Below, piece after piece: positions 1-8,345 of a stretch of 10,000 bases of DNA (the stretch's first letter is position 1; every line of letters starts with the position of its first letter). The notes under the pieces are model-generated. The model was not told the DNA's origin. It saw only the letters and a list, made by a program, of their open reading frames with translations, and ran no database searches. Both the position numbers and the translations under genes were made by a program. The stretch comes from Asticcacaulis sp. (GTDB lineage Bacteria; Pseudomonadota; Alphaproteobacteria; Caulobacterales; Caulobacteraceae): assembly GCF_020217185.1 (NCBI RefSeq), contig NZ_JAIWNX010000131.1:1-10000 (forward strand), given 5' to 3'.

Positions 1-449
1 AGGTGCTGGACATTGAGCGTGGTGTAAACGTCGATGCCGTTTTCCAGCAGTTCCTCGATATCCTGCCAGCGCTTGGGGTGTCGTGAGCCGGGCGCATTGG
101 TGTGGGCGTATTCATCGACCAGGATCAGATCGGGCTTCAGTTGCAGGGCGGCGTCGAGATCGAACTCACGCACGCTGACGCCCCGATGGTCGATCGTCTT
201 TTGCGGCAGGACGGGCAGGCCGTCGAGCAGGGCGAGGGTCTCCGGGCGATTGTGGTGTTCCGCCACGCCGATAATGACGTTCCGGCCCTCGGCGTGAAGA
301 CGCCGCGCCTCGCTGAGCATGGCGAACGTCTTGCCCACCCCGGCGGAGGCCCCGAAGAAGATCTTCAGCCGCCCGCGCGACAAGCCGCCCGCGTCATGGC
401 TGACGAGGGCGAGCAGTTTATCGGGGTCGGGTCGGGTGTCTGCCTTCAC
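1..449 (-). CDS. kdpD: KdpD sensor histidine kinase, N-terminal part (runs off left edge)
   Basis: This is the first 149 residues of the membrane sensor kinase that controls kdp expression in response to potassium limitation and turgor. The visible part is the cytoplasmic KdpD domain. It has a Walker A loop, GASAGVGKT, at residues 33-41, a Walker B-like strand LILVDE at about 108-113, and the family signature AHTNAPGSRHPKRWQDIEELL at about 115-135, ending in DVYTTLNVQH at the edge. The USP-like domain, the four membrane helices and the kinase core of this family (full length usually about 890 residues) lie outside the window. The start is GTG at 449-447. It overlaps the kdpC stop as GTGA, which implies translational coupling, and the N-terminus (VKADTRPDPDKLLAL) aligns with the usual RPDPD start of KdpD. 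The Tyr in VDEYAH is commonly Leu in relatives. Identity is very secure; kdpE is expected just beyond the left edge but is not seen. Confidence 0.96.
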   Translation of the reverse strand, partial: MKADTRPDPDKLLALVSHDAGGLSRGRLKIFFGASAGVGKTFAMLSEARRLHAEGRNVIIGVAEHHNRPETLALLDGLPVLPQKTIDHRGVSVREFDLDAALQLKPDLILVDEYAHTNAPGSRHPKRWQDIEELLENGIDVYTTLNVQH

Positions 450-1012
450 TTCAGCCTTCCGTCGAGTCGCAGATTCACCTCTAGCACATTGACGCGGGCT
501 TCGCCGAGGACTCCGAAATCGGGCGTTTGCGTTGCCGCGGCGATGGCATCACGCACGCGCTGTTGCGGGATGTGGCGGGTGGCAGCGATGCGCGGCACCT
601 GTACTGCCGCTGCCGCCGGGCTGATGTGCGGGTCAAGGCCTGAACCCGACGCCGTGAGCAGATCAACGGGCACGGGGCCCGTCAGGTTCAGCGCATCGCG
701 GCGGGCCTTGGCCGCTTCGATCAGGGCGGGATTATTCACGCCGTAATTGGAGCCTGACGAGGCGGCGGCGTTGTAGGGAGCTGGCCCCGTGGCGGAGAGG
801 CGACCCCACAGATACTGCGGCTGGGTGAAGTTCTGCCCGATCAGGCGCGAACCGATAACGGTCTGACCATCGCGGATCAGCGAGCCCTGCGCCTTGTCGG
901 GAAAGGCGGTCTGGACGATGGCTGTGGTCGCCAGCGGATAGAGCCCGCCAAACAGGACGGTGAAGACGGCCAGAGAGACGACGGTGGGTTGGATGTGTTT
1001 GATCAGTGACAT
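446..1012 (-). CDS. kdpC: Potassium-transporting ATPase subunit KdpC
   Basis: KdpC is the single-span accessory subunit of the KdpFABC potassium pump. It has one N-terminal membrane helix (about residues 8-33) and a periplasmic domain, and it is thought to assist or stabilise the KdpA-KdpB complex. The 188 residues match the usual length of about 190. Visible family motifs are GSRLIGQNF (about 54-62), YLWGRLSATGPAPYNAAASSGSNYG (about 67-91) and the highly conserved PVDLLTASGSGLDPHISPAAA (about 114-134). The usual WGRPSA motif is WGRLSA here, a mild change. The ATG at 1012 is preceded by AAGGA at 1025-1021 with an 8-base spacer. It lies 22 bp after kdpB, and its TGA stop overlaps the kdpD GTG start, so it sits firmly in the operon. 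Confidence 0.97.
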   Translation of the reverse strand: MSLIKHIQPTVVSLAVFTVLFGGLYPLATTAIVQTAFPDKAQGSLIRDGQTVIGSRLIGQNFTQPQYLWGRLSATGPAPYNAAASSGSNYGVNNPALIEAAKARRDALNLTGPVPVDLLTASGSGLDPHISPAAAAVQVPRIAATRHIPQQRVRDAIAAATQTPDFGVLGEARVNVLEVNLRLDGRLK

Positions 1013-1034
1013 GGGGGTTGTCCTTTGTGTGGGG

Positions 1035-3101
1035 TTAAACCAGACCGACCACGGTCAGGCCCATATCGATCAGCTTGATGCCGATGAAGGGCGCCACAAT
1101 GCCGCCCAGCCCGTAAATCAGCGCGTGGCGGGTCAGCATGTGGGACGCGGACTCGGCCCGGTACTTCACCCCCTTCAGCGCCAGCGGGATCAGGGCAACG
1201 ATGATCAGCGCATTGAAGATGACCGCCGACAGGATGGCGCTTTGCGGGGACGACAGGCCCATGACATTGAGCACCCCCAGCGCCGGGTAGGTCGTGGCAA
1301 AGGCCGCCGGGATGATGGCAAAATACTTGGCCAGATCGTTTGAGATGCTGAACGTCGTCAGCGCCCCGCGCGTCATCAGCAGTTGTTTGCCGATCTCCAC
1401 AATCTCGATCAGCTTGGTCGGATCGGAGTCGAGATCGACCATGTTCCCGGCCTCCTTGGCGGCCTGAGTGCCGGAGTTCATGGCGACGGCCACGTCCGAT
1501 TGCGCCAGAGCCGGAGCGTCATTGGTGCCGTCGCCGACCATGGCGACCATCTCGCCACCTTCCTGCATCTTGCGGATATATCTGAGCTTTGTCTCCGGCG
1601 TGGCCTCGGCCACAAAGTCATCGACACCGGCCTCGGACGCAATGGCCGCTGCCGTCAGCGGGTTGTCGCCGGTGATCATCACGCTCTTGATGCCCATCTT
1701 GCGCAGTTCGGCCAGACGCACCTTAATGTCCGGTTTGACGATGTCCTTGAGATAGACCACGCCCAGAACCTTGGGCCCTTCGGCCACCATCAGGGGCGTG
1801 CCGCCCTTTTTGGCGATGTCCTCGACGGTGGCGGTGACCTCGGCTGGGACCAACCCGCCCTTGAGGTTGATCAGGCCCGCAATGGCATCGCCGGCACCTT
1901 TCAGAATGTGGCGCTCGTTGATGACAATGCCCGACACGCGCTGTTCGGCCGAAAACGGGATGAACTCGGCCTTGAGGTCGGCGGCCGAGCGTTCCGGCAA
2001 GCCGTACTGCCCGCGCGCCAGGGCGACGATCGAGCGGCCTTCGGGCGTCTCGTCGGCCAGCGACGACAGTTCGGCGGCTTCGGCGAGTTGCTGAAGGCTG
2101 ACATAAGGGGCGGGGAAGAACTCGACCGCCTGACGGTTGCCGAAGGTGATGGTGCCGGTCTTGTCCAGCAGCAGCACATTGACGTCGCCAGCCGCTTCGA
2201 CCGCCCGTCCAGAGGTGGCGATGACATTGGCCTTGATCAGGCGCTGCATACCCGAAATGCCGATGGCCGACAAAAGCCCGCCGATGGTCGTCGGTATCAG
2301 GCAGACGAGCAGGGCGATGAGGACGGTGATGGAGATGACCGTGCCCGATCCAGCCTTGGCGACGCTGAACAGCGAGAAGGGCAACAGCGTGGCGCAGGCC
2401 ATCAGGAAGACCAGAGTCAGGGCCGCCAGCAGGATGGACAGGGCGATTTCGTTGGGGGTCTTCTGCCGTTTGGCGGATTCCACCAGCCCGATCATCTTGT
2501 CGAGGAAGCTCTCGCCCGGATCGGCGGTGACGCGCACGATAACCCAGTCGCTGAGGACGCGCGTGCCTCCGGTCAGCGCGTCGCGGTCGCCGCCGGATTC
2601 ACGGATGACCGGGGCGGACTCGCCGGTGATGGCGCTTTCATCGACGCTGGCAATGCCTTCGATGACCTGCCCGTCGGCGGGGACGATATCCCCGGCCTCG
2701 ACGCGGACCGTATCGCCCTTGCGCAGGGTGCTGGCGGCGACCGTGGTCAGCTTGCCAGACTTGTCGAGCTTGCGGGCTTCGACATCGCGGCGCGCCATCT
2801 TGAGGCTATCGGCCTGCGCCTTGCCGCGCCCTTCCGCGAGGGACTCGGCGAAGTTGGCGAACAGGACGGTGAACCATAGCCAGAAGGCGATCAGGCCGAC
2901 GAACCACATAGGCTGCCCGCCGCTGATGACCGTGCCGGGAACGACCAGCATGATGGCCAGGATGAGGGTGGTGATGATCGACCCGACCCAGACAAGGAAC
3001 ATCACCGGGTTGCGCGCCTGATAGCGCGGATCGAGCCGCTGGATAGCCTGAAGAACGGCCAGCCTGAAGTCGGTTTTACGGGTTTGCGGAGTTGCGGACA
3101 T
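1035..3101 (-). CDS. kdpB: Potassium-transporting P-type ATPase catalytic subunit KdpB
   Basis: KdpB is the ATP-hydrolysing P-type ATPase subunit in the inner membrane that energises K+ uptake through KdpA. At 688 residues it is full length (E. coli 682). The actuator-domain TGES motif is at 159-162. The membrane segment with the ion-path proline, CLIPTTIGG, is at about 267-275. The phosphorylated aspartate is D313 in DKTGTIT, the nucleotide-binding FSAEQRVSG is at about 383-391 with KGA near 401, and the hinge [10 protein letters not shown] is at 521-530. Membrane helices lie at about 35-55, 64-86, 218-245 and 253-280, with the C-terminal set at about 585-688. S162 of TGES matches the serine whose phosphorylation inhibits the E. 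coli pump, so the same control is possible. The ATG start has AAGGG 8 bases upstream and lies 4 bp after the kdpA stop. Confidence 0.98.
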   Translation of the reverse strand: MSATPQTRKTDFRLAVLQAIQRLDPRYQARNPVMFLVWVGSIITTLILAIMLVVPGTVISGGQPMWFVGLIAFWLWFTVLFANFAESLAEGRGKAQADSLKMARRDVEARKLDKSGKLTTVAASTLRKGDTVRVEAGDIVPADGQVIEGIASVDESAITGESAPVIRESGGDRDALTGGTRVLSDWVIVRVTADPGESFLDKMIGLVESAKRQKTPNEIALSILLAALTLVFLMACATLLPFSLFSVAKAGSGTVISITVLIALLVCLIPTTIGGLLSAIGISGMQRLIKANVIATSGRAVEAAGDVNVLLLDKTGTITFGNRQAVEFFPAPYVSLQQLAEAAELSSLADETPEGRSIVALARGQYGLPERSAADLKAEFIPFSAEQRVSGIVINERHILKGAGDAIAGLINLKGGLVPAEVTATVEDIAKKGGTPLMVAEGPKVLGVVYLKDIVKPDIKVRLAELRKMGIKSVMITGDNPLTAAAIASEAGVDDFVAEATPETKLRYIRKMQEGGEMVAMVGDGTNDAPALAQSDVAVAMNSGTQAAKEAGNMVDLDSDPTKLIEIVEIGKQLLMTRGALTTFSISNDLAKYFAIIPAAFATTYPALGVLNVMGLSSPQSAILSAVIFNALIIVALIPLALKGVKYRAESASHMLTRHALIYGLGGIVAPFIGIKLIDMGLTVVGLV

Positions 3102-3105
3102 GGGG

Positions 3106-4815
<1,710 letters not shown>

Positions 4816-4830
4816 GTTAGTCTTCCGGAT

Positions 4831-4923
4831 TTAAGGAAAAAGTTCGGGCTTGATCAGCGCAACGATCAGATAGCCCGCCAGCGCCACGACGATAATGGCG
4901 GAAGCGATGTAGAGCGCGGTCAT
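4831..4923 (-). CDS. kdpF: Potassium-transporting ATPase small subunit KdpF
   Basis: This is a 30-residue single-span membrane peptide read by hand translation: MTALYIASAIIVVALAGYLIVALIKPELFP. The helix covers about residues 3-24, followed by the family's typical ending, YLxxALxxPExF. KdpF is the small lipid-like subunit that stabilises the KdpFABC complex at the KdpA-KdpB interface. Its position directly ahead of kdpA, with a 15-bp gap, is the standard one. The ATG at 4923 overlaps the stop of the preceding 31-residue gene as ATGA, so translation of the two is probably coupled. It is short enough to be missed by automatic gene callers. Confidence 0.93.
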   Translation of the reverse strand: MTALYIASAIIVVALAGYLIVALIKPELFP

Positions 4924-5015
4924 TGACCGCCCTCACGCAAGCGGTCAGCAAAGCGGACAAAGGCCAGACACAGGGCAAAAAACCCCATCCCGGCAATAAG
5001 ATAGACGATGGCCAT
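4920..5015 (-). CDS. 31-residue single-span membrane protein leading the kdp operon
   Basis: This small gene encodes a peptide starting MAIVYLIAGMGFFALCLAF, followed by a basic/acidic tail, VRFADRLREGGQ. Residues 3-20 form one hydrophobic helix; the charged C-terminal end carries the sequence R-F-A-D-R-L. The ATG at 5015 has a very strong ribosome binding site, GGAGG at 5025-5021 with a 5-base spacer, and the stop overlaps the kdpF start as ATGA. An upstream in-frame ATG at 5258 would give 112 residues, but it lies inside the GH97 gene and lacks such a site, so the short form is preferred. I recall comparable short proteins, with a helix followed by a C/A-D/E-R/K-L tail, ahead of kdpF in other bacteria, but this cannot be checked here. 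A role in the Kdp complex or in its regulation is inference from position only. Confidence 0.8.
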   Translation of the reverse strand: MAIVYLIAGMGFFALCLAFVRFADRLREGGQ

Positions 5016-5064
5016 GACGCCCTCCGTTATCGATAAGATCAACGGATGCGGTTTACGCCTCAGT

Positions 5065-5127
5065 GCATATAGCGGGTGTATAGATGCAAACAGTCCGCAT
5101 ATAGATTTTGTATAGGCCAAAGTCCGC
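5065..5127. promoter_or_regulatory. Duplicated direct-repeat operator upstream of the kdp operon (candidate KdpE sites)
   Basis: Two copies of GCATATAG-N4-TGTATAG occur at 5065-5083 and 5097-5115, exactly 32 bp apart. Each copy is followed by a similar tail ending in AGTCCGC (5092-5098 and 5121-5127), so the whole unit looks like a tandem duplication. Read on the operon strand, each unit is CTATACA-N4-CTATATGC. Its two CTATA half-sites are 11 bp apart, one helical turn, which is the layout used by OmpR/PhoB-family regulators; the E. coli KdpE site is also of TTTATAC...TTACAC type. The pair lies 50-112 bp upstream of the first operon start codon. Binding by KdpE is inferred, not shown. I could not assign a convincing -35/-10 pair. 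Confidence 0.65.
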
Positions 5128-5159
5128 TGGGGTGGGACGGGGCAGCATCCCATAAATGA

Positions 5160-5202
5160 GCGCCTTTGGGCGCAAATCGGTCGTGTGTCATAACCGCACA
5201 CG
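5160..5202 (-). terminator. Two short hairpins downstream of the GH97 gene (possible weak terminator)
   Basis: After the GH97 stop, the minus strand first meets a 6-bp stem CGTGTG/CACACG (5202-5197 with 5187-5182, 9-base loop). It then meets a 5-bp stem GCGCC/GGCGC (5173-5169 with 5164-5160, loop CAAA). The second is followed only by TCATTTAT, a poor U-tract. The hairpins sit where a terminator for the glycosidase would be expected, before the kdp control region. They are weak compared with the hairpin at 8295, and they could instead be incidental. Confidence 0.3.
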
Positions 5203-5223
5203 CTAATCGGACAGCTTACAGTT

Positions 5224-7095
5224 TCACTTTTCCATCTCAACCACCACCACACTCCCACCGGAGGGTTTGGTGTCGAGGGTGAGCACGCTGGTGTTCGACA
5301 CCTTTTGCGTTGAGGTGACGATATCGGTCGGCTGAGCGCCGTCGGTCCACAGGCGGGCGGTAAAGCTGCCTTTGGGCAGGAAGCTCAACGGGAGTTTGAC
5401 CGTGCGGGCCTGATTGTCGTTCATCAGGCCGATATACCAGGTCTTCCCCTTGCGGCGGGCCAGAGCGATATACTGATCCGGTTCGCCGCCGATAAAGCGC
5501 GTTTCGTCCCAGGCGGTCGGCACCTCGCGGATAAATTCAAACCCCGGTGCATTGACATAGGCCGACGGGTCGTCCGAGACCATTTGCAGCGGGCTATCAT
5601 ACACCACGTACATGGCCAGAGCCTGACCGCGACGGGTCTGGGTCGAGGGCATGACCTCGGTCGGCTTATAGCCTTCGGGCACGCCATTTCTGAAACCGCC
5701 GGGCGTATAGTCCATCGGCCCCAGCAGCATCCGCGTATAGGCCAGATGCACATTGTGCGCCGCCGTCACGCGCTTCGATTGAAACTTGTCATACTCGGCC
5801 CCCAGTACGCCTTCCTGAGTGATATAGTTGGGGTAGGTGCGCGACAGGCCGCCCGGCGGGAAGGCTCCGTGCATGTCGAGCAGCAGACGGTGTGCGGCGG
5901 TCGCCTTGGCCAGACGCTCATAGAAGGCGACCATCTCCTGATCGTCGCGTTCCATGAAGTCGACCTTGATACCCTTGATACCCCAATCGCTATAGGTGCG
6001 CAGCACCTCGTCCATGCGCGGTTCGATGTGCTTCCAGTGCACCCACAGCAGCAGACCGACGCCACGCTCTTTGGCGTATTTGACCAGAGCCGGCATGTCG
6101 ATGGCCGGGTCGGCGCGCGTGATGTCGGTTTTCGGGTCGGCTTCGCAGCAGCCGGTGGCATTGAGCGCCCAGCCCGCGTCGATCAGGAAGTAGGGGAATT
6201 TGTTTTCAGCCGCAAAGTCGATAAAGCGTCGGAAGCGTTCCATGGTCGGCTTGTCGGCCGAGGTGGGGCCTGACCACCAGTCCCAGGCCGCCATGCCCGG
6301 CTTTACCCAACTGAAATCGCCTTGTGCCTGCGGCGCCAGATTGCCGAGCAACGGAGAGGCGATCAGGTCACCTGCGCGGTCGGCGGTCATCACGACGCGC
6401 CACGCCGTCGTCACGCCCTGACCGACATAGGCGAGGGAGGCGTCGTCCGGGCGCGGCGACAGTCTGACCCGGAACCCCTGCCCGTCAGGGACCAGACCGG
6501 AGCTGGTGTAACCGGCAATGCCCGACTGGGCGAGGGCCAGTGCCGTATGGCCTTTGGCCGAGGTGCACAGGGCCGGGATGTCGTAAGTTTTGGCCGCATC
6601 CAGTTGAGACACCTTGAGTTTCGTCCAGGTGTTTTCGTGCGAGGAGGTGTATTCGCTGACGAAGCAGGACACGTCGGCGCTGAAGCGGAACTGCGTCTTT
6701 TCGGCGCGCAGCTTGACCGGTGTGTCGCGCAATAGGTAGCGGAAGGCGACCCCGTCATCATAGGCACGCACTTCGATTTCCAGCGGCGTGCGGGCGGCGT
6801 CGGTTGTTTCGAACTTCAGGCGCGCAAAGCTGTAATGGTCGCGCGCCGTGGCGGCCTTGGTGGCGACCAGCGGCAAGGTACGGTCCACCGTGCCGCGCTC
6901 GACCTTTTGCAATTTGAGCGCCGACAGGTCCGCCCCTTCGGCCAGATCGAGGCCCAGCGGCGAATCGATGATCAGCGGTTCAGAGCGCCGGGTGACCGAA
7001 AAGGTCCGGCCATCTTCGGAAATCGCGATCTGAAGCGCCTTGTCCGGAGAGGTGGTGACGACCTGAGCGGCCATGGCCAGGGGCAGAAGAAACAT
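5224..7095 (-). CDS. Glycoside hydrolase family 97, retaining type (alpha-galactosidase-like)
   Basis: This is an exported glycosidase, probably periplasmic, of 623 residues (GH97 members are about 620-740). An N-terminal beta-sandwich (about 15-255) has the GH97 features AYDDGVAFRYL (111-121) and SEYTSSHENTW (147-157). A (beta/alpha)8 barrel follows (about 260-535, opening KPGMAAWDWWSG), then a C-terminal beta domain. GIKVDFMERDDQ (375-386) supplies D379, matching the nucleophile of retaining GH97 enzymes. E434 in EGVLGAE (428-434) matches the acid/base. The base glutamate of inverting SusB-type enzymes is Gly410 here (HGAFPPGG). This points to an alpha-galactosidase or beta-L-arabinopyranosidase relative rather than an alpha-glucosidase; substrate is inference. 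The ATG at 7095 has GGAGG at 7105-7101, 5 bases upstream, and the frame closes at a TGA at 7134-7132 with no start codon between. The signal peptide MFLLPLAMAA-Q is very short and lacks a basic residue. Confidence 0.93.
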   Translation of the reverse strand: MFLLPLAMAAQVVTTSPDKALQIAISEDGRTFSVTRRSEPLIIDSPLGLDLAEGADLSALKLQKVERGTVDRTLPLVATKAATARDHYSFARLKFETTDAARTPLEIEVRAYDDGVAFRYLLRDTPVKLRAEKTQFRFSADVSCFVSEYTSSHENTWTKLKVSQLDAAKTYDIPALCTSAKGHTALALAQSGIAGYTSSGLVPDGQGFRVRLSPRPDDASLAYVGQGVTTAWRVVMTADRAGDLIASPLLGNLAPQAQGDFSWVKPGMAAWDWWSGPTSADKPTMERFRRFIDFAAENKFPYFLIDAGWALNATGCCEADPKTDITRADPAIDMPALVKYAKERGVGLLLWVHWKHIEPRMDEVLRTYSDWGIKGIKVDFMERDDQEMVAFYERLAKATAAHRLLLDMHGAFPPGGLSRTYPNYITQEGVLGAEYDKFQSKRVTAAHNVHLAYTRMLLGPMDYTPGGFRNGVPEGYKPTEVMPSTQTRRGQALAMYVVYDSPLQMVSDDPSAYVNAPGFEFIREVPTAWDETRFIGGEPDQYIALARRKGKTWYIGLMNDNQARTVKLPLSFLPKGSFTARLWTDGAQPTDIVTSTQKVSNTSVLTLDTKPSGGSVVVVEMEK

Positions 7096-7160
7096 ATGGA
7101 CCTCCCGTGGACGAGGCCTGTCCGGCTCGTCTCATTTAAAACGCCGATTTGCTGGTGAAC

Positions 7161-7166
7161 TATAAT
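7161..7166 (+). promoter_or_regulatory. TATAAT box, possible -10 element for the esterase gene
   Basis: A perfect TATAAT stands at 7161-7166 on the plus strand. If used, transcription would start near 7173 and the inverted repeat at 7187-7205 would lie just downstream, as for a roadblock repressor. There is no recognisable TTGACA-like hexamer 16-18 bp upstream, so the call is weak. On the other strand the same bases offer TATAGT (7164-7159) as a possible -10 for GH97, with TTGTCA at 7191-7186 somewhat too far away (21 bp). Confidence 0.3.
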
Positions 7167-7186
7167 TGCCATACAAATAGCCCGGT

Positions 7187-7205
7187 GACAACGGTCTTTG
7201 TTGTC
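7187..7205. promoter_or_regulatory. Inverted repeat GACAAC-N7-GTTGTC in the divergent intergenic region, candidate operator
   Basis: A perfect 6-bp inverted repeat, GACAAC...GTTGTC, spans 7187-7205 between the divergent GH97 and esterase genes. A further TTGTCA at 7215-7220 forms a second, wider dyad with TGACAA at 7186-7191. The 19-bp palindromic layout suits a dimeric repressor such as a LacI- or GntR-family sugar regulator, and its place lets it control both genes. No regulator gene lies in the window, and the binding protein is unknown. Confidence 0.45.
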
Positions 7206-7279
7206 TCTGTCGGCTTGTCAAATCGCGTTTAGGCTCTAAACTGCGCAGAAATAATCAACATCGCGCAGGGAGCCTCGCC

Positions 7280-8284
7280 ATGCCCATCTCTTTGGATCGC
7301 CGTCAGATACTGGCCAGCGCCGCCGCCTCCGCCCTGATGCCCGTGGTGGCCTTCGCGCAGGATTCCGGGGCACCGCTGGTGGCCGAAGGGATGAAGGTGC
7401 CGCTTCTGCCGCCGCTGGAGAGCTTTCCTCTGTGGCCCAGGGGCAAGGTGCCGGGCTCGAAGGGCGTGACGGTCAAGGAAGAGTGGATTCTGCGCAACCC
7501 CAAAGAGGGGAACCCGAACGACACAGCCGCGACGCATGTCACTGAGCCAATCCTCATGGTGCGCCGGGCGAAAAATCCGAACGGCTCGGCGATCCTGATG
7601 ATCCCCGGCGGTGGCTATGTGCGTGTGGCGGTGAGTCGTGCGGGCGGCGGCACGGACAAGGACTTTGCCGATCGCGGCACGACGGTGTTTGTCATGACCT
7701 ATCGTCTGCCGGCCGACGGCTGGGGCGCGGGGCCGGAAGCGCCGTTGCAGGACGCTCAGCGCGCCATCCGCCTGATCCGCCACCGCGCCAAAGAGTTTGG
7801 CATTGACCCCAACCGTATCGGCGTCATCGGCTTTTCGGCGGGCGGGCATCTGGCCGGATGGCTGTCGGAAAGTTTCCGGCGTGAGACCTATGCGCCGGTC
7901 GATGCCGCCGACACGCAGCCGACCAAGCCGTTGGTGACCGGCATGTTCTATCCGGTGATGACCATGATGGCGCCTTATGCGCACGGCGGCTCGGTCAAGG
8001 CGATGTTCCCGAACGGGGGCACCGATGAGCAGAAGCGCAAGGTGTCGCTGGAGTTTAATCTGCCGACCGATATGCCGCCGACCTTCCTCGCCCACGCAGG
8101 GGACGACCGGACGGTCCCGGCGGAAAACAGCCTGATCCTTTATCAGGCCCTGCGTGCGCAGAAGACACCGACGGAGCTGCATATTTTCGAAAACGGCGGC
8201 CACGGCCTGCGCGTCAATGGTCAGGATCAGCCCTATATGCCGCTGTTCGAGGCCTTTGCCAAACGCCACGGCCTGTGGGGGTAG
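7280..8284 (+). CDS. Exported alpha/beta-hydrolase, carbohydrate esterase-like (BD-FAE / acetylxylan esterase type)
   Basis: This is a 334-residue serine hydrolase with an N-terminal export signal, DRRQILASAAASALMPVVAFAQ (6-27). Its twin arginine (R7-R8) suggests the Tat route, with cleavage likely after AFA or AFAQ. The alpha/beta-hydrolase elements are in order: the oxyanion-hole loop IPGGGYVRVAVSRAGG (108-123), the nucleophile elbow GFSAGG with S186, the acidic residue D276 in GDDRTVP, and H308 in NGGHGL. This pattern is that of exported acetyl or feruloyl esterases often labelled endo-1,4-beta-xylanase B in databases. A role in removing acyl groups from plant sugars is inferred from family and from the neighbouring GH97 and receptor genes. 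A lipase or peptidase role cannot be excluded. The start at 7280 is backed by GGGAG at 7268-7272 with a 7-base spacer. It is divergent from GH97 and convergent with the receptor gene. Confidence 0.88.
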   Translation: MPISLDRRQILASAAASALMPVVAFAQDSGAPLVAEGMKVPLLPPLESFPLWPRGKVPGSKGVTVKEEWILRNPKEGNPNDTAATHVTEPILMVRRAKNPNGSAILMIPGGGYVRVAVSRAGGGTDKDFADRGTTVFVMTYRLPADGWGAGPEAPLQDAQRAIRLIRHRAKEFGIDPNRIGVIGFSAGGHLAGWLSESFRRETYAPVDAADTQPTKPLVTGMFYPVMTMMAPYAHGGSVKAMFPNGGTDEQKRKVSLEFNLPTDMPPTFLAHAGDDRTVPAENSLILYQALRAQKTPTELHIFENGGHGLRVNGQDQPYMPLFEAFAKRHGLWG

Positions 8285-8294
8285 GTTGTTTTTG

Positions 8295-8336
8295 AAAAAG
8301 ACCCCGCTGGAGCTAAGTCCAGCGGGGTCTTTTTTT
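8295..8336. terminator. Strong bidirectional intrinsic terminator
   Basis: A perfect stem pairs AAAAAGACCCCGCTGGA (8295-8311) with its complement (8318-8334) around a 6-base loop, GCTAAG. The G+C-rich core is 12 bp, GACCCCGCTGGA. The plus strand continues into a run of seven T (8330-8336), and the minus strand also leaves the core with a run of T. It starts 10 bp after the esterase stop and sits 9 bp past the receptor stop, so it terminates both convergent genes. Confidence 0.95.
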
Positions 8337-8345
8337 AGGCCTTGT

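Noticed and set aside
102..746. A 214-codon plus-strand frame across kdpD and kdpC
   Set aside because: It spans the antisense of two conserved, overlapping genes and has no recognisable protein features.
1383..2879. A 498-codon open frame on the plus strand opposite kdpB
   Set aside because: Its product is rich in Gly, Asp, Arg, His and Gln, with no domain-like pattern. It lies entirely antisense to the conserved kdpB gene, so it is a codon-bias shadow in G+C-rich DNA.
2137..3021. A 294-codon plus-strand frame opposite the kdpB 5' half
   Set aside because: It is low-complexity Ser/Arg/Thr-rich antisense to a strongly conserved gene, with no convincing ribosome binding site.
4920..5258. A longer 112-residue version of the small gene ahead of kdpF
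   Set aside because: Its start lies inside the GH97 coding end, and the added residues do not look membrane-like or conserved. The ATG at 5015 has an excellent ribosome binding site.
7229..8269. A 346-codon minus-strand frame opposite the esterase
   Set aside because: It is rich in Arg, His and Gln and lacks any motif, whereas the plus-strand frame has a signal peptide and a complete catalytic triad.
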